Source: CAZTDD01 sp964612675
GTDB taxonomy: Bacteria > Hinthialibacterota > Hinthialibacteria > Hinthialibacterales > JAKPRU01
DNA: 64,000 nucleotides
Direction of reading: 5' to 3'
Assembly: GCA_964612675.1 (NCBI GenBank)
Contig: CAZTDD010000019.1
Span: forward strand, 6,265 to 70,264
Positions 25,369 to 35,800 of the stretch are shown piece by piece; position 1 is the first letter of the stretch, and the number at the start of each line of letters is the position of its first letter. The position numbers and the translations under genes were made by a program. The notes beneath the pieces were generated by a model, which saw only the letters and a list, made by a program, of their open reading frames with translations, made no database searches and was not told the origin of the DNA.

Positions 25369-26316
25369 ATGACACAACGTTCATTCTTCCAATTATCCGT
25401 TATCATTTCCACCCTTCTCTTCACAGGGGGTATCGCAATGTCCGCCGAGGAAACCTCTCGATCGAACGAATCGCGTATGCCGATGATCGTGGATGCGGAT
25501 ACGGCGAACGAAATCGACGATTTGTATGCCATTGTCCGCGCACTTCTGGAGCCCCGCTTCGATATCAAGGGTCTCTCATCCGCGCAATGGACCCACCGCC
25601 TGTCCCCGTCGAATACCGTTCTGCTCAGCCAGGAGTTGAACGAAGATATCCTGCGGTTGATGGGGCGCGTCGATATTCCCTCGCCCGTGGGCGCGGAAAT
25701 GATCATGGGGAAACCCTGGGGTGGAACCGAACCCCGCAACTCGGCCGCCGCTCAACTGATCATCAAGACGGCGCGGGAGATGCCGGACGGAGAGAAACTG
25801 ACAGTCGCGTGTTTGGGAGCAGTGACGAATCTCGCTTCGGCAATCAAACTCGCACCCGATATCAAACCAAAACTCGCCTGTTATATTCTGTCCGGCAAAT
25901 TCTATCCAAATCGAACAGTCTGGGACAAAGACGAGTTCAATTCGAGGAATGATTTAAATGCCGGGAATTTCCTGTTTAATTCCGAGGACTTGGAACTGCA
26001 CGTCATGCCGGTCAATATTCTCTACGATTTTAAATTCGACCGAGATGAAACGCTGGGAAAACTCCGTGGTGAGGGTGGAATTTGGGACTACCTCGCTACA
26101 CGTTGGTTGACCCATTCACCGTCCAGTAAAAAATGGATCTTCTGGGATCTGGCTCTCATTGAAGCCTTGGCACGGCCCGAACTAGCCGAACAGGACAAGT
26201 TCATGACACCCCCCGAGAATACTCAACGCGAGATCTTCGTCTACACCGATGTTCAGGAAGAAGCGATGCAGGCGGATTGGTGGAGAGTGGTTGAAAAGGC
26301 ACAGCGGGATGAGTGA
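25369..26316 (+). CDS. Secreted nucleoside-hydrolase-like protein (PF01156 type), first copy
   Basis: A 315-residue protein with an N-terminal signal ('LSVIISTLLFTGGIAMSAEE'). The mature part begins 'MPMIVDADTANEIDDLYAIVRAL', matching the calcium-binding aspartate cluster of inosine/uridine nucleoside hydrolases (DxDxxxxxDD), and 'LTVACLGAVTNLASAIKLAPDI' matches the 'GPLTNLA' block. Intracellular members hydrolyse nucleosides, but exported relatives that sit beside carbohydrate enzymes may act on other N- or O-glycosides. The start is set at 25369 for a 6-nt gap to GAGGAG; 25366 is also possible. It follows the CE15 gene and has a paralogue at 31551-32498. Confidence 0.8.
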   Translation: MTQRSFFQLSVIISTLLFTGGIAMSAEETSRSNESRMPMIVDADTANEIDDLYAIVRALLEPRFDIKGLSSAQWTHRLSPSNTVLLSQELNEDILRLMGRVDIPSPVGAEMIMGKPWGGTEPRNSAAAQLIIKTAREMPDGEKLTVACLGAVTNLASAIKLAPDIKPKLACYILSGKFYPNRTVWDKDEFNSRNDLNAGNFLFNSEDLELHVMPVNILYDFKFDRDETLGKLRGEGGIWDYLATRWLTHSPSSKKWIFWDLALIEALARPELAEQDKFMTPPENTQREIFVYTDVQEEAMQADWWRVVEKAQRDE

Positions 26317-26716
26317 ATGAGGCTGTTTGCCTTGTTCCCACCCCCAACCGGAGAAGCTGTGCCAAGACTCCTTTCCGTTTCCCTCCCCTAGATTAACGGT
26401 CCGGCAAAAAGTCCTCGATACAGATCTCAACCCCCTCCTAACCTCCCCCGATCTTCGGGGGAGGAACAAGACACGAGCATGTCTGGTCTGTTTTTTCCCC
26501 CAAGAGGGACACGCTTGCGTGGCAGCTGTAAGGGGAAATTCAGAGGGGGTTGAAGACTTCTGTTTTTCCACTCTCATCGGCTTTTTGCTACGCCGTCAAG
26601 ATTGATGCAATCGCAAAAAGTCGGTCGCTGGCATCGGTCGCTGGCATTAGAAGTTTCCCTCTCCCACCGGGAGAGGGGTAGGGTGAGGGGCGATTCTTGG
26701 ACTTCTTGCCACTCCG
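26317..26716. other. Intergenic region with two perfect GC-rich hairpins
   Basis: No gene seen. A 10-bp stem CCTCCCCCGA-TCT-TCGGGGGAGG at 26442-26464, a 9-bp stem CCCTCTCCC-ACC-GGGAGAGGG at 26657-26677 followed by TAGGGTGAGGGG, and a direct repeat of TCGGTCGCTGGCAT near 26619-26648. The second hairpin is of a type found between genes in many unrelated bacteria. Either may end the transcripts of the two flanking convergent genes. Confidence 0.7.
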
Positions 26717-28246
26717 TCAATACGGCCTGATTTTCATCGGCAGCGGATCGCGGGTCTTTGCCACGTGATCGAGAAGCCTGACCATCAACTCATTTTTCAC
26801 GTCGTTGTATGAAGCATCATCCCACAAATTCTCGAATTCATTCGGGTCTTTTTTCAAATCATACAATTCGCCTTTTCCTTGCGCTGCATAATAGGTGAAT
26901 CGCCACTCGTCGCTTCGAATTGTCAGGGTATCGATAGGATTTTCCGGTTTTCTTTTTCTTCCCTTTCCCTGATGGTCGAAATACTCGGGATGATATTCAC
27001 CGGAACTGACCGATTCTATGTAAGCAAATTCATATCCGGTATCTTTCTCCTTTGAGGTCAGCAACGGTTTCAAAGATTTCCCTTGGACGCCGTCGGGACA
27101 ATCGAGCCCTACAAGGTCGAGTATCGTCGGTAATACATCGGTCTGCTGTGTAATCCCCGCAACAAGTTTTCCCGATTCGATCTCTCCAGGCCAATTGAAA
27201 AACAGCGGCACATTTGTACATCCTGCATAGTGGAACGGCCCTTTCCACCACAGCCAGTGATCGCCGAGCATGTCACCGTGATCCGATACAAAAACAATTA
27301 GTGTATTTTCTCGAATGCCCAGTTCATCGAGTGTTTCAATTAAGCGGCCGACATTATCGTCAATAAACGTCATCTCCGCGTAATGTTGGGCACGATTGTG
27401 GCTGAGTTTTTCGTTGTACCTTCCCATAACTCCCTCGGTCAACGGCTGAAAGCGGCTCCCTTCCAGTTCATTCTCTCTCCGAATCGGAGGAGGCATATCC
27501 TCCGGCTTGTACATCTCCCGGTACGGCGACGGCGGGTTGTATCCCTGGTGGGGATCGACAAACGAGCAGAATGCGAAAAAGGGCTCCTTATCGGCTGCGC
27601 ATTGTTTTACAAAATCAATTGTATGAGAGACTGTCCAATACGTATTATGGAGTTCAATCGGTATTTCATGGTCCGGTTTGTTGACATAAGCGGGGTAGTT
27701 CTTCTCTATCCATTGCCAATGTTCGCCGCTTCTACCGTCCTCGCCGAGATGAAACTCCTGAAACCCGTATAAAGGCTCGGGATGCGTATCCATCGTTGGA
27801 AGTGGATTTTTTCTGTAAGGATAATGCGGCAGAAAATGAAATTTCCCCGCGCCTCCGGTTCGGTAGCCGTGTTGTGCGAAAACGTGGGCGAGCGTTGTCT
27901 CATCTTCCGGTAGAGGAACGCCGTTCGACCAAACCCCGTGCGCCATCGGATAGCGACCCGTAAACACCGTCGCCCGCGCAGGCATACACGCGGGATATTG
28001 AGTATGACAGTTGTCAAAACGAACGCCGGTATTTGCCAGTGAGTCGAGGCTCGGTGTTTTGATGACCGGGTTGCCATAGGCCCCCATGTCATCCAAACGC
28101 TGTGTATCCGTCATGATCAGAAGAACATTCGGCGCTTTGCCGTTCCCGGACGAATCCCCGTGAGCGCTCTGTGTGTACGGTACGCCAATGACGGAGCCAA
28201 TAGCAGCCGCTTGCTTGACAAACTCTCGTCGGTGAATATCACTCAT
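26717..28246 (-). CDS. Tat-exported sulfatase (type I), second copy
   Basis: A 509-residue sulfatase. 'HRREFVKQAAAIGSVIG' is a twin-arginine signal. The mature enzyme begins 'APNVLLIMTDTQRLDDMGAYGN', giving the metal aspartates in part ('TDTQ' rather than 'TDD'), then C87 in 'CMPARATVFTGRYP', the formylglycine site in C-x-P-x-R form. 'GAGKFHF' replaces the usual 'GKWH' and keeps the lysine and histidine. 'SFVDPHQGYNPP' and 'VFVSDHGDMLGDH' complete the active site. 'GELYDLKKDPNEFENL' is the typical C-terminal block. AGGAGG precedes the start. It is divergent from the clan-A-like glycosidase gene (28468). The sugar substrate cannot be told. Confidence 0.92.
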   Translation of the reverse strand: MSDIHRREFVKQAAAIGSVIGVPYTQSAHGDSSGNGKAPNVLLIMTDTQRLDDMGAYGNPVIKTPSLDSLANTGVRFDNCHTQYPACMPARATVFTGRYPMAHGVWSNGVPLPEDETTLAHVFAQHGYRTGGAGKFHFLPHYPYRKNPLPTMDTHPEPLYGFQEFHLGEDGRSGEHWQWIEKNYPAYVNKPDHEIPIELHNTYWTVSHTIDFVKQCAADKEPFFAFCSFVDPHQGYNPPSPYREMYKPEDMPPPIRRENELEGSRFQPLTEGVMGRYNEKLSHNRAQHYAEMTFIDDNVGRLIETLDELGIRENTLIVFVSDHGDMLGDHWLWWKGPFHYAGCTNVPLFFNWPGEIESGKLVAGITQQTDVLPTILDLVGLDCPDGVQGKSLKPLLTSKEKDTGYEFAYIESVSSGEYHPEYFDHQGKGRKRKPENPIDTLTIRSDEWRFTYYAAQGKGELYDLKKDPNEFENLWDDASYNDVKNELMVRLLDHVAKTRDPLPMKIRPY

Positions 28247-28467
28247 GTGGCAACCTCCTCGACCGGTCTTTCTAACATTTCAGCATAAATACAGCTGTTT
28301 GTAACCGGCGTCGATATCTCAGCGGTTATTGATCAAACGCTCGATCTCCGTACGCTTTCGCTATGTCGATAACTGACTGTGAATGAACCATCCATGATGT
28401 TAATCTGTTAGAACGGTTAAATTGACTGCACAAACTCAGAAACACGATCAATCAAAGGAATCTACAC

Positions 28468-31400
28468 ATGCGTAATTGTTCTTCCTGGAAAATCGCTCGA
28501 TTCTTATTCTCCGTGTTGTGTCTATCACTTAGTTTTCCAAGTGTCTGTGGGGCGGCATGGGGTACCCTCTCGGATATGCATCATTACCACGAGTGTTTTG
28601 AACTGGATGCAAAAGCAAAGCCGGCCTACAAACTTGTCATGCTCGACTCCAACGCCGCCGGCAACGTTTTCCATCCCGGCGAACAACCTCAGGTCACGTT
28701 CCAAATCCAAAACATCACAGACAGAACGATACAAACCAAGGGCCGCATCGATCTGATCCGATACGCTCAACGCAGCTATCCAGGCGACCAATGGTATCCG
28801 GATCTCGAACGCTTGGAGGTCTACGACCCGCTGCCCCTCGAAGTGGATTTGCCGCCGAAAGGCTGGAAGAATCTCACCGTTCTCCCGAATGCGCCCGAAA
28901 CAAAAGGGGGGTACGCCCTCATCGTCGATCTGGGTGACCTGGGACGCGCCTACCTGACAAGTTTCGTGCGTACGTTTGAGCCCGACCTCAAACGCATCCA
29001 ATTCCCTAAACAATCCTTGGAAGAGATGCCCGCCGAAATTCTCGCACGATTGGGCGTTCAGGCGATTCGCTGGGGCATCAGCTACTATCCATCCGATTCC
29101 CGCCGCTACAAGCAACAATGGGAACGAATAGAACAAGAATTGCAGGAATTCCATAAACACAAGATTACCGTCGTCGCGGAGGTCGGAACCGGCCATCAAG
29201 GCATGCCGCTTGGACGCGGACGCCCTCACCTGGATGAGAATGACGTCATGAAAGACGGTAAACAGGATCTTGTGTGGCTGCCCGAATACGACGATGATTA
29301 TCAAGAATTCGTCTACCGGATCGCATCCGAATACGGGTGGCCGAAGGGACCGGTCACCGGATTCATGCTCTGGAACGAGCCGTGGGAGGGTCTATCGATC
29401 TCCGGCTGGGGTGCAGACATGATCCGATACCGCACGTTGTACAAACGGATGGGGGACGCTGTGTTTCGGGCACGCCGGGAGGCAAACGTCGACGTCCTGG
29501 TCGGTGGCTGCGACTCGTCGACGAACACCATAGACAAACTCTTTCCCGACGGATCGGATGAATTTCTTCCGTATCTCGATTTTTGTTCCATCCATTATCA
29601 GGGGTTGTCGGCCCCCGTGCTCTATCCCGAATGGAATAATCGCACGCATTACAAAGGCCGCGTACTCATTTGGGACACAGAATCATGGGTAGCAAATGCG
29701 GATGACTGTTTCGCCGCTGTTGTCGCAGCGAACCGTGCCGCGGGATATGACCGTTCCATGGGAACGTTAAGCCGTATCGCAGTCTCTACGCTTAGTCATA
29801 ACCGCATCGCGAAGGACGATATCCAGACAAAAGAAGGCAAGAAAACTATTCCGCGTTTGATTGAATCCCGACCGCTGGCGGCGGCGTATGGCGCTGTACA
29901 GCATTTTATCGGCGAACGGAAATTTAAGGAAATCTTGTTCAGAAATGGTCTGCCGTGGGTTTTCGTTTTTCACGGACTGAACCACAACCCCGATGACGGA
30001 ACGGTCGTCGTTGTCGGTGATATCGGATCGTTATTCAAGAAAGGAAACGTTCTGTACAACACGGTGGAGCCGCTTCCCGATGTGAAACCTCATCTGATTC
30101 TGGAGGCAGAAGACAGACCTTTCCGTATGCACGATGTGTATGGAAACCCCAAGGATGCCGTCAATGGATCGATCCGAATTCCTTTGAAAAGTAAAGGGTA
30201 TTTCTTGCGCGCCGATCCGGACGTGTCCGGCAGTTTTGATGCATTGATCCAGGCGCTGCGAAACGCACGTGTTGTCGGACTTGAACCGGTCGAAATGATT
30301 CCTTACGACATGACTCGGCCGATGTCTCAAAACCCTGTAATGCGGCTGCGAGCAACGAATATGCACAACGAACCGATCAGCGGTCGACTCGAAGTCAAAG
30401 TACAAGGCCTGCAAACCGAGTATCCCGCAACTCTGTCATTGAAGGCGCGCGAACGCCGGTGGATCGATATACAACTTCGTGGCGAGGCGCGTCCCGATAA
30501 TACGTATCCAACGGAACTGACATTCGACGCGGGCGATCACGGAATCTCGATCCACAAAGAAGAGATGCACGTCAATTGGATCAGCCACAAGACAATAGAT
30601 GTCGACGGCAACTTGAACGATTGGAGTGGTGCGATCCCGCAAACGATCCAAACGGAGGAAGCCGCGAAACAGTCATTCGAGGAATCGATGTGGCTGCCGT
30701 TCGCCGAATGGAAAGAAGGCCGTACCGGCGGTCTCGCCGTTGCGTATCTGGCGTGGGATGATAAGAACTTCTATTTCGCCGCAAAAATCGCCGATGAGAC
30801 CGAACATCACGGAACTCCGCGCTTCGAAACACGAGACGAAAATGCCGATTTTTATCCGAAAGTCTCCTATGAAATGAAGGACGGTAAGAAGATCGAGCAT
30901 GTCTGGCCCGACGGCGTGCGGCATTTCAGCTATCGTCGGTGGCCTCATGTACCGACAGGAATGCCCCAAAATTCATTCGACAACGTTTTGATCGGATTTA
31001 ATGCGATTCCCATGGTAGAGGACGAATGGGAAACACACCTGCCGGGCCGGATGCCGAAATTCATTTGGTACAAAACCACCGATTACGAATATGCCCTGAA
31101 TAATGTGGCAAAAAGCTACGGCGATGGAACGGAAATATGGCGTGCGATGGTCCCAGGCATGCCCTACAAACACTTCTATCCCCGACAACCCAAGCATCCA
31201 CTCGAAGGCCCTGTCAAAGACGGTCAACTGGCGTTTCGGTACGACTCCGGTGTTCGAATTGTCGAATGCGCCCTGCCGTGGAACGAAATCCCCCATGTGA
31301 AGAAACTCCTGGATCAAGGTGACACTGTCAAATTCAGTTTTCACGTCAATCATGAAAGCCGCGGCCCGGACATGGAACTGTCTATGAACCGCAGCGCCGC

Positions 31401-31479
31401 AGAGGGGATCAGCAGCGCGTTCCATCCCAACTGGAGCCGCAGCTGGCCCAACGAATTGCAGTTCGGATTCGAGCGCTGA
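28468..31479 (+). CDS. Secreted clan GH-A-like glycosidase with C-terminal CBM9-like domain
   Basis: A 1003-residue exported protein (signal ending 'SVCGAAW'). About residues 45-160 look like a beta-sandwich, then a TIM-barrel-like region with 'WNEPWEG' (E304, the acid/base in an NEP motif) and 'IWDTESW' (E405, a nucleophile candidate at the end of a strand), the pattern of clan A families such as GH39, GH5 or GH30. Residues about 500-700 form further sandwich modules. From about 708 'IDVDGNLNDWSGA' and 'AYLAWDDKNFYFAAKIAD' mark a CBM9-like sugar-binding domain that continues to the end. I cannot place it in a named family. The nucleoside-hydrolase-like gene follows 71 nt later. Confidence 0.75.
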   Translation: MRNCSSWKIARFLFSVLCLSLSFPSVCGAAWGTLSDMHHYHECFELDAKAKPAYKLVMLDSNAAGNVFHPGEQPQVTFQIQNITDRTIQTKGRIDLIRYAQRSYPGDQWYPDLERLEVYDPLPLEVDLPPKGWKNLTVLPNAPETKGGYALIVDLGDLGRAYLTSFVRTFEPDLKRIQFPKQSLEEMPAEILARLGVQAIRWGISYYPSDSRRYKQQWERIEQELQEFHKHKITVVAEVGTGHQGMPLGRGRPHLDENDVMKDGKQDLVWLPEYDDDYQEFVYRIASEYGWPKGPVTGFMLWNEPWEGLSISGWGADMIRYRTLYKRMGDAVFRARREANVDVLVGGCDSSTNTIDKLFPDGSDEFLPYLDFCSIHYQGLSAPVLYPEWNNRTHYKGRVLIWDTESWVANADDCFAAVVAANRAAGYDRSMGTLSRIAVSTLSHNRIAKDDIQTKEGKKTIPRLIESRPLAAAYGAVQHFIGERKFKEILFRNGLPWVFVFHGLNHNPDDGTVVVVGDIGSLFKKGNVLYNTVEPLPDVKPHLILEAEDRPFRMHDVYGNPKDAVNGSIRIPLKSKGYFLRADPDVSGSFDALIQALRNARVVGLEPVEMIPYDMTRPMSQNPVMRLRATNMHNEPISGRLEVKVQGLQTEYPATLSLKARERRWIDIQLRGEARPDNTYPTELTFDAGDHGISIHKEEMHVNWISHKTIDVDGNLNDWSGAIPQTIQTEEAAKQSFEESMWLPFAEWKEGRTGGLAVAYLAWDDKNFYFAAKIADETEHHGTPRFETRDENADFYPKVSYEMKDGKKIEHVWPDGVRHFSYRRWPHVPTGMPQNSFDNVLIGFNAIPMVEDEWETHLPGRMPKFIWYKTTDYEYALNNVAKSYGDGTEIWRAMVPGMPYKHFYPRQPKHPLEGPVKDGQLAFRYDSGVRIVECALPWNEIPHVKKLLDQGDTVKFSFHVNHESRGPDMELSMNRSAAEGISSAFHPNWSRSWPNELQFGFER

Positions 31480-31550
31480 TGAGCTTATTTCGGTGAGATC
31501 CTATTGGCTGAAAAAAAGTAAGTCTCAATAAACGGTAAGGAGCCAAACGA

Positions 31551-32498
31551 ATGAGACATGTTTTTGCCCTGTTTCTATTTTTCGCCCTAGTTGCTATGCT
31601 TGTGTGTCATGCCGAACGGACGCTGCCTTCCTTTCCTCCGTCGCAGGAACCCATTCCAGTGATCATCGATACGGATGCGGCATGTGAGATCGACGATCTA
31701 TACGCGATCGCTTTGTCGCTGCTCTGTCCCGACCGACTGGACATTCAGGGTTTCGTCGCAGCGCATTTCGGTGACGCGGGCGGCCCCGAAGGAATCGAAA
31801 AATCCTACCGCGCAATCCTTACAGTCATGAAGAAAGCGAAAATGGAGGGCCGTTTCCCTGTCAAGAAAGGCTCCCACCCATTCCGCTACAGTCAACAACC
31901 CGAACCATCCGAAGGTGTGGATTTCATCATCGAAAAAGCAATGGAGCATGATCGGAATAATCCACTGTGGGTTGTATTATTGGGTCCTTCGACAGATATT
32001 GTGAACGCCTACCTAATAGAACCGGAGATCAAGGAACGCGTCGTCGTGTTCTGGCACGGCAGAACAAGATGGCCGGATAAATGCTGGAATTTCAATGCCT
32101 ATAACGACCTTAAGGCCGTCCGTCTTTTATTTAAATCCGATTTGCCGTTCATTCTTTTTGATACAGGCACACATTTGTATTGCCCAATGAAGGAATCCAA
32201 ACGCAGACTGGCTCCCTACGGAGATCTCGGCAAGTTTCTGCATACGTTCCGACTGAAAAGCAAATGGTTTCAATCACCGAAGAAGGGCTTTTACGATTTG
32301 GGGGACATTGCGGCGGTCGTCGATCCGACCTTGGCGAAATGGGAAGTTGTTGACGCGCCGGGTGTCAATTGGGACATGAACTATACACACGACAAAACAT
32401 ATGGCAAGATCGTACGGATCTACGATATCGACCGCGATGGGAGTTTTCAGCTCTTATATGGCAGATTGGCGGATGCTTTTCCGAAAAGTCCAAAGTAG
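31551..32498 (+). CDS. Secreted nucleoside-hydrolase-like protein, second copy
   Basis: A 315-residue exported protein ('VFALFLFFALVAMLVCHAERT' signal). 'IPVIIDTDAACEIDDLYAIALSLLCPDRLDIQGF' is the PF01156 calcium/substrate motif with DTD and IDD intact, and 'LWVVLLGPSTDIVNAYLI' the second conserved block. It is the same size as the protein at 25369-26316 but clearly diverged. AAGGAG lies about 9 nt before the start. It lies 71 nt downstream of a large glycosidase gene, so both paralogues in this window sit directly behind a carbohydrate enzyme. Role in nucleoside salvage from the outside, or glycoside hydrolysis, cannot be separated from sequence. Confidence 0.8.
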   Translation: MRHVFALFLFFALVAMLVCHAERTLPSFPPSQEPIPVIIDTDAACEIDDLYAIALSLLCPDRLDIQGFVAAHFGDAGGPEGIEKSYRAILTVMKKAKMEGRFPVKKGSHPFRYSQQPEPSEGVDFIIEKAMEHDRNNPLWVVLLGPSTDIVNAYLIEPEIKERVVVFWHGRTRWPDKCWNFNAYNDLKAVRLLFKSDLPFILFDTGTHLYCPMKESKRRLAPYGDLGKFLHTFRLKSKWFQSPKKGFYDLGDIAAVVDPTLAKWEVVDAPGVNWDMNYTHDKTYGKIVRIYDIDRDGSFQLLYGRLADAFPKSPK

Positions 32499-32660
32499 AT
32501 TGCTGCAGCCAGCCCTGGCTTCACTCTCGTCTTGTTTACCAACCTGTTTGGCATAACCAGCTGGAAAACACTGCATCGGTATTTATCAACGCCAAGAAAA
32601 AACAACCGTCACTTGCGAATCTGTGAAATGCCTGAGCAAGAGAGGCAGAACACTTATAAA

Positions 32661-32711
32661 CCTAAATTCGGCAGTAAAAAGGGGAAGCTGGCTTCAACTG
32701 CCGAATCTAGG
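32661..32711. repeat. Short MITE-like copy (deleted form)
   Basis: CCTAAATTCGGCAGT at 32661-32675 and TTCAACTGCCGAATCTAGG at 32693-32711, inverted with only 17 nt between. The ends match those of 23643-23840, so this looks like an internally deleted copy. The rest of the 314-bp gap (32499-32812) holds nothing else recognised. Confidence 0.65.
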
Positions 32712-32812
32712 ATAAACAAGGAGAAGGCCATGCGAATTTCAAACAGGATTCGATATATCGAGTCTGTGCCAAGACGGAAGGTTGATATCCAATAATCACA
32801 GATGACTCATTT

Positions 32813-35800
32813 TCATTGATCTTGGGCTTTACGTACTACGAGTGCGTAAGCGGAAGGCAGGAACAACAGAGTCAGCACTAAGGAATAGAGCAGACCGCCG
32901 ATCACAGCAATGCTCATCGTTACGAGCATATCACCGCCTTCGCCGAGATTCATCGCCAGAGGCGTCAACCCCAGCACAGTTGTCAACTGGGTCATCAAAA
33001 TCGGTCGAATGCGAGTCGGGGCCGCTTTATAAATGGCTTCCCGTGGACTCACCCCCGCTTGTCGATGTTCCTCTGCCAAAACCAAAAGGACCACGCCTTG
33101 AGAAGTAATGCCCCCCATCATGACCAACATACCAATTTGGACGGTGACCCCAATGGGCGCCCCAGTGAGATACAAAGCGAAAAACGCTCCGGTCAGTGCG
33201 AAAGGAACATTCAGCATGATAAGCAATGGCAACACAAAGGACTCAAATTGGATGGCCAGAATTACATACGCAAATAGTGAGGCAAAGCCGAGGATCAACC
33301 CCATAACTCGGCGGCTCTCCGCCATAAACCGGGCTTGACTACCCATTGAGAATTCAACCCCCGGAGGTGGATTCAGGTCAATAGCCGCCTGTTCGGCCCT
33401 TGCGAGGCCTTCTCCGACGCTGATTCCACTTGCATCCGCACGGACAATTACCCTCATGACTTGGTCTTCGCGGGAGATTTCCACAGGACCTACGGCACGG
33501 CGGACCTCGGCGATGTCTCTCAGGTAGATCGGTTCCCCCCTACGGGTATCCACGAGTAACTCTTCAAGATGTGATTTGCTCGCGATTTTCACCTCCGGGA
33601 CCATAACGCGAATGGGATAATAATCGTTGCCCACTCGGTATCGCGTGCCTACCATGCCTTGGACAAGCGTCCGTAATGTCCTGGCGACTTGTTGAACGGT
33701 AAGCCCCATCGACGAGGCACGGGCGCGATCCACATAGACGCGATACTCCGGACGCGTCATATCCATCGAAAGATTCACGCCGGACAAGCCCGGTGTCGCG
33801 CTGAGGTGCGCAGCCAATTGTTCCGAAAATTCGTAGATCGATACAACGTCAGAACCTTTGACATTGACCTCGATATCCTGCTCGCCTACCTTTCGGAGAC
33901 CCTTGAGCGGTCTTGGCATGGCGGAGAACTTTGCCCCGGGAATCCGTGCTTGCAACTTCGCCATTATGGGGCGAATTTTGGCAACAAACTCCCGTGTACT
34001 GATGTCACGTTCGCCTCGGGACACAAGCTGAATATCCAATTCTCCTTCGTTCCCGATTTCCAAAGTATATAGGCCGAAAACTCTACCGCCCGTGAGTCTG
34101 AAAATGTTTTTGATTTCGGGAAAGCTACGAATTTGGTTTTCTGCTTCCAACAGAATGCGATCCATTTCAGCCACCGATGTACCGCTAGGTGTCTTGAGTT
34201 TCACCATTACGCGGCCATCATCGAGCTTGGGCAGGAATTCAGAACCAATTTGAGCGGCCAGCCATATTCCAACGCCAAACGTTGCCGGAATAAGTATGAC
34301 CACAAGCCATCGTACTCGTAAACAGCCGGCAAGAAGCTTCCTATATCCTCGCAAAACAAAACCTAAGAGACAATCAAAAACTCTGGTTATGCGAGAATGT
34401 TTCCCCTCTTTCTCACCGTGCAACAGCCTGTCGGTCAAGAAAGGGGTAATCGTCACCGCAACTAATAATGAAACCGCTACCACCCCGCCAACCACCATTA
34501 CCAGTTCTTTGAATAAGATAGCGGCTAATCCCGGGACGAAAACGAAGGGTAGGAAGAGCGCAAGGAAAGTCAAAGTAGAAGCGACTATCGCCGAACCGAC
34601 CTCGTCTGTACCGCGGCTGGCGTAATCGCCGATCCCCTCAGATTTCAGCCGCGTGATATTCTCTAACACAACGATTGAATTGTCCAAAATCACTCCAAGC
34701 GCAACAACCAGCCCCCCCATCGAGAACACGTTAATAGAAAAATCGGCGGCCATCATTAAAATAAAGTTGGCCAGTAGAGTAAGCGGTAGGGCGACCATCA
34801 TGACAAGCACCTGGCGCCACCGACCCAAGAACAGATACACAACAAAGACCACCAGTACCGCGGCGACAAGGGCGGAATTTTGCACACTATGAATCGCTCC
34901 CAACACGTAAGTGCTGTCATCTTCGAAATAGTGAAACTCGATCCCCTCTGGAATATCTCCACGAAGTTCCGCGACTCGGTCTTTGAGCGCTTTCGCGACG
35001 TTCACGGAATTGGCGGCATATTGCTTGAGTACTTTGACCTGAACGCAAGGCTTGCCATCAAAATGGGTGATGATTCGTTGCTCCTCATGCGCATCTTCCA
35101 CAGTGGCCAGGTCTTTGATATAGACTTCTTCCCCTAGTGGTCCAAGCGCGACCACAACCTCTTCTATTTCGTCGAGCATTTCGAACTCGCCCATGACTCG
35201 GGCGATGATTTCGCGGGGCTCGATGGTTACACGTCCCGCAAAAGTCTCGAGGTTCTCCTCGTAAAGGGCTTTGGCCACTTGAACCGTGCTCAGGTTATAG
35301 GCCTGCAACCGTTGCGGGTCGAGATGAACTCGGATTTCTCGTTCTTTTCCGCCGACTAATTCGGTGCCGGCGGTTCCAGTAACAGTTGCCAGCCGGTCTG
35401 AAAGCCAGATGTCCGCCCAGTCACGCAACTCGGTTGAATTATGTCGATCAGAGGTGAGCATTACCTCGATAGCAGGCAGCTGGGATGGGTCCGCTTTGAT
35501 GATCACAGGTGGATCCATGTCGGAAGGCAGGTTCTTCGTGACCCTTCCCATCGCCGCCACCACGTCCTGAAATGCGACTTCCACGTCTACCCCATATAGA
35601 AAATTGACAAGCAAGGTGTACATCCCCTCGATGCTGGAGGATTCCAGATAATCGAGATCGTCGACCGTGGCAATGATCTGTTCCAGTGGGTCCGCGATAT
35701 TGGTTTCAATATCGTCCGGCGTTGCACCGCGCCACCAGATGTGAATTTTAACCATCGGGTAAGAAATGTCGGGCAAATAGTTCACATCTAACTGCGTTAG

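Noticed and set aside
26182..26577. 131-codon frame on the minus strand after the nucleoside-hydrolase-like gene
   Set aside because: It overlaps the end of a well supported gene and then crosses GC-rich hairpin repeats; composition reflects the repeats.
26401..26716. Hairpin repeats considered as a CRISPR array
   Set aside because: The repeats are single palindromes without regular spacing or spacers, and no cas gene is present anywhere in the window.
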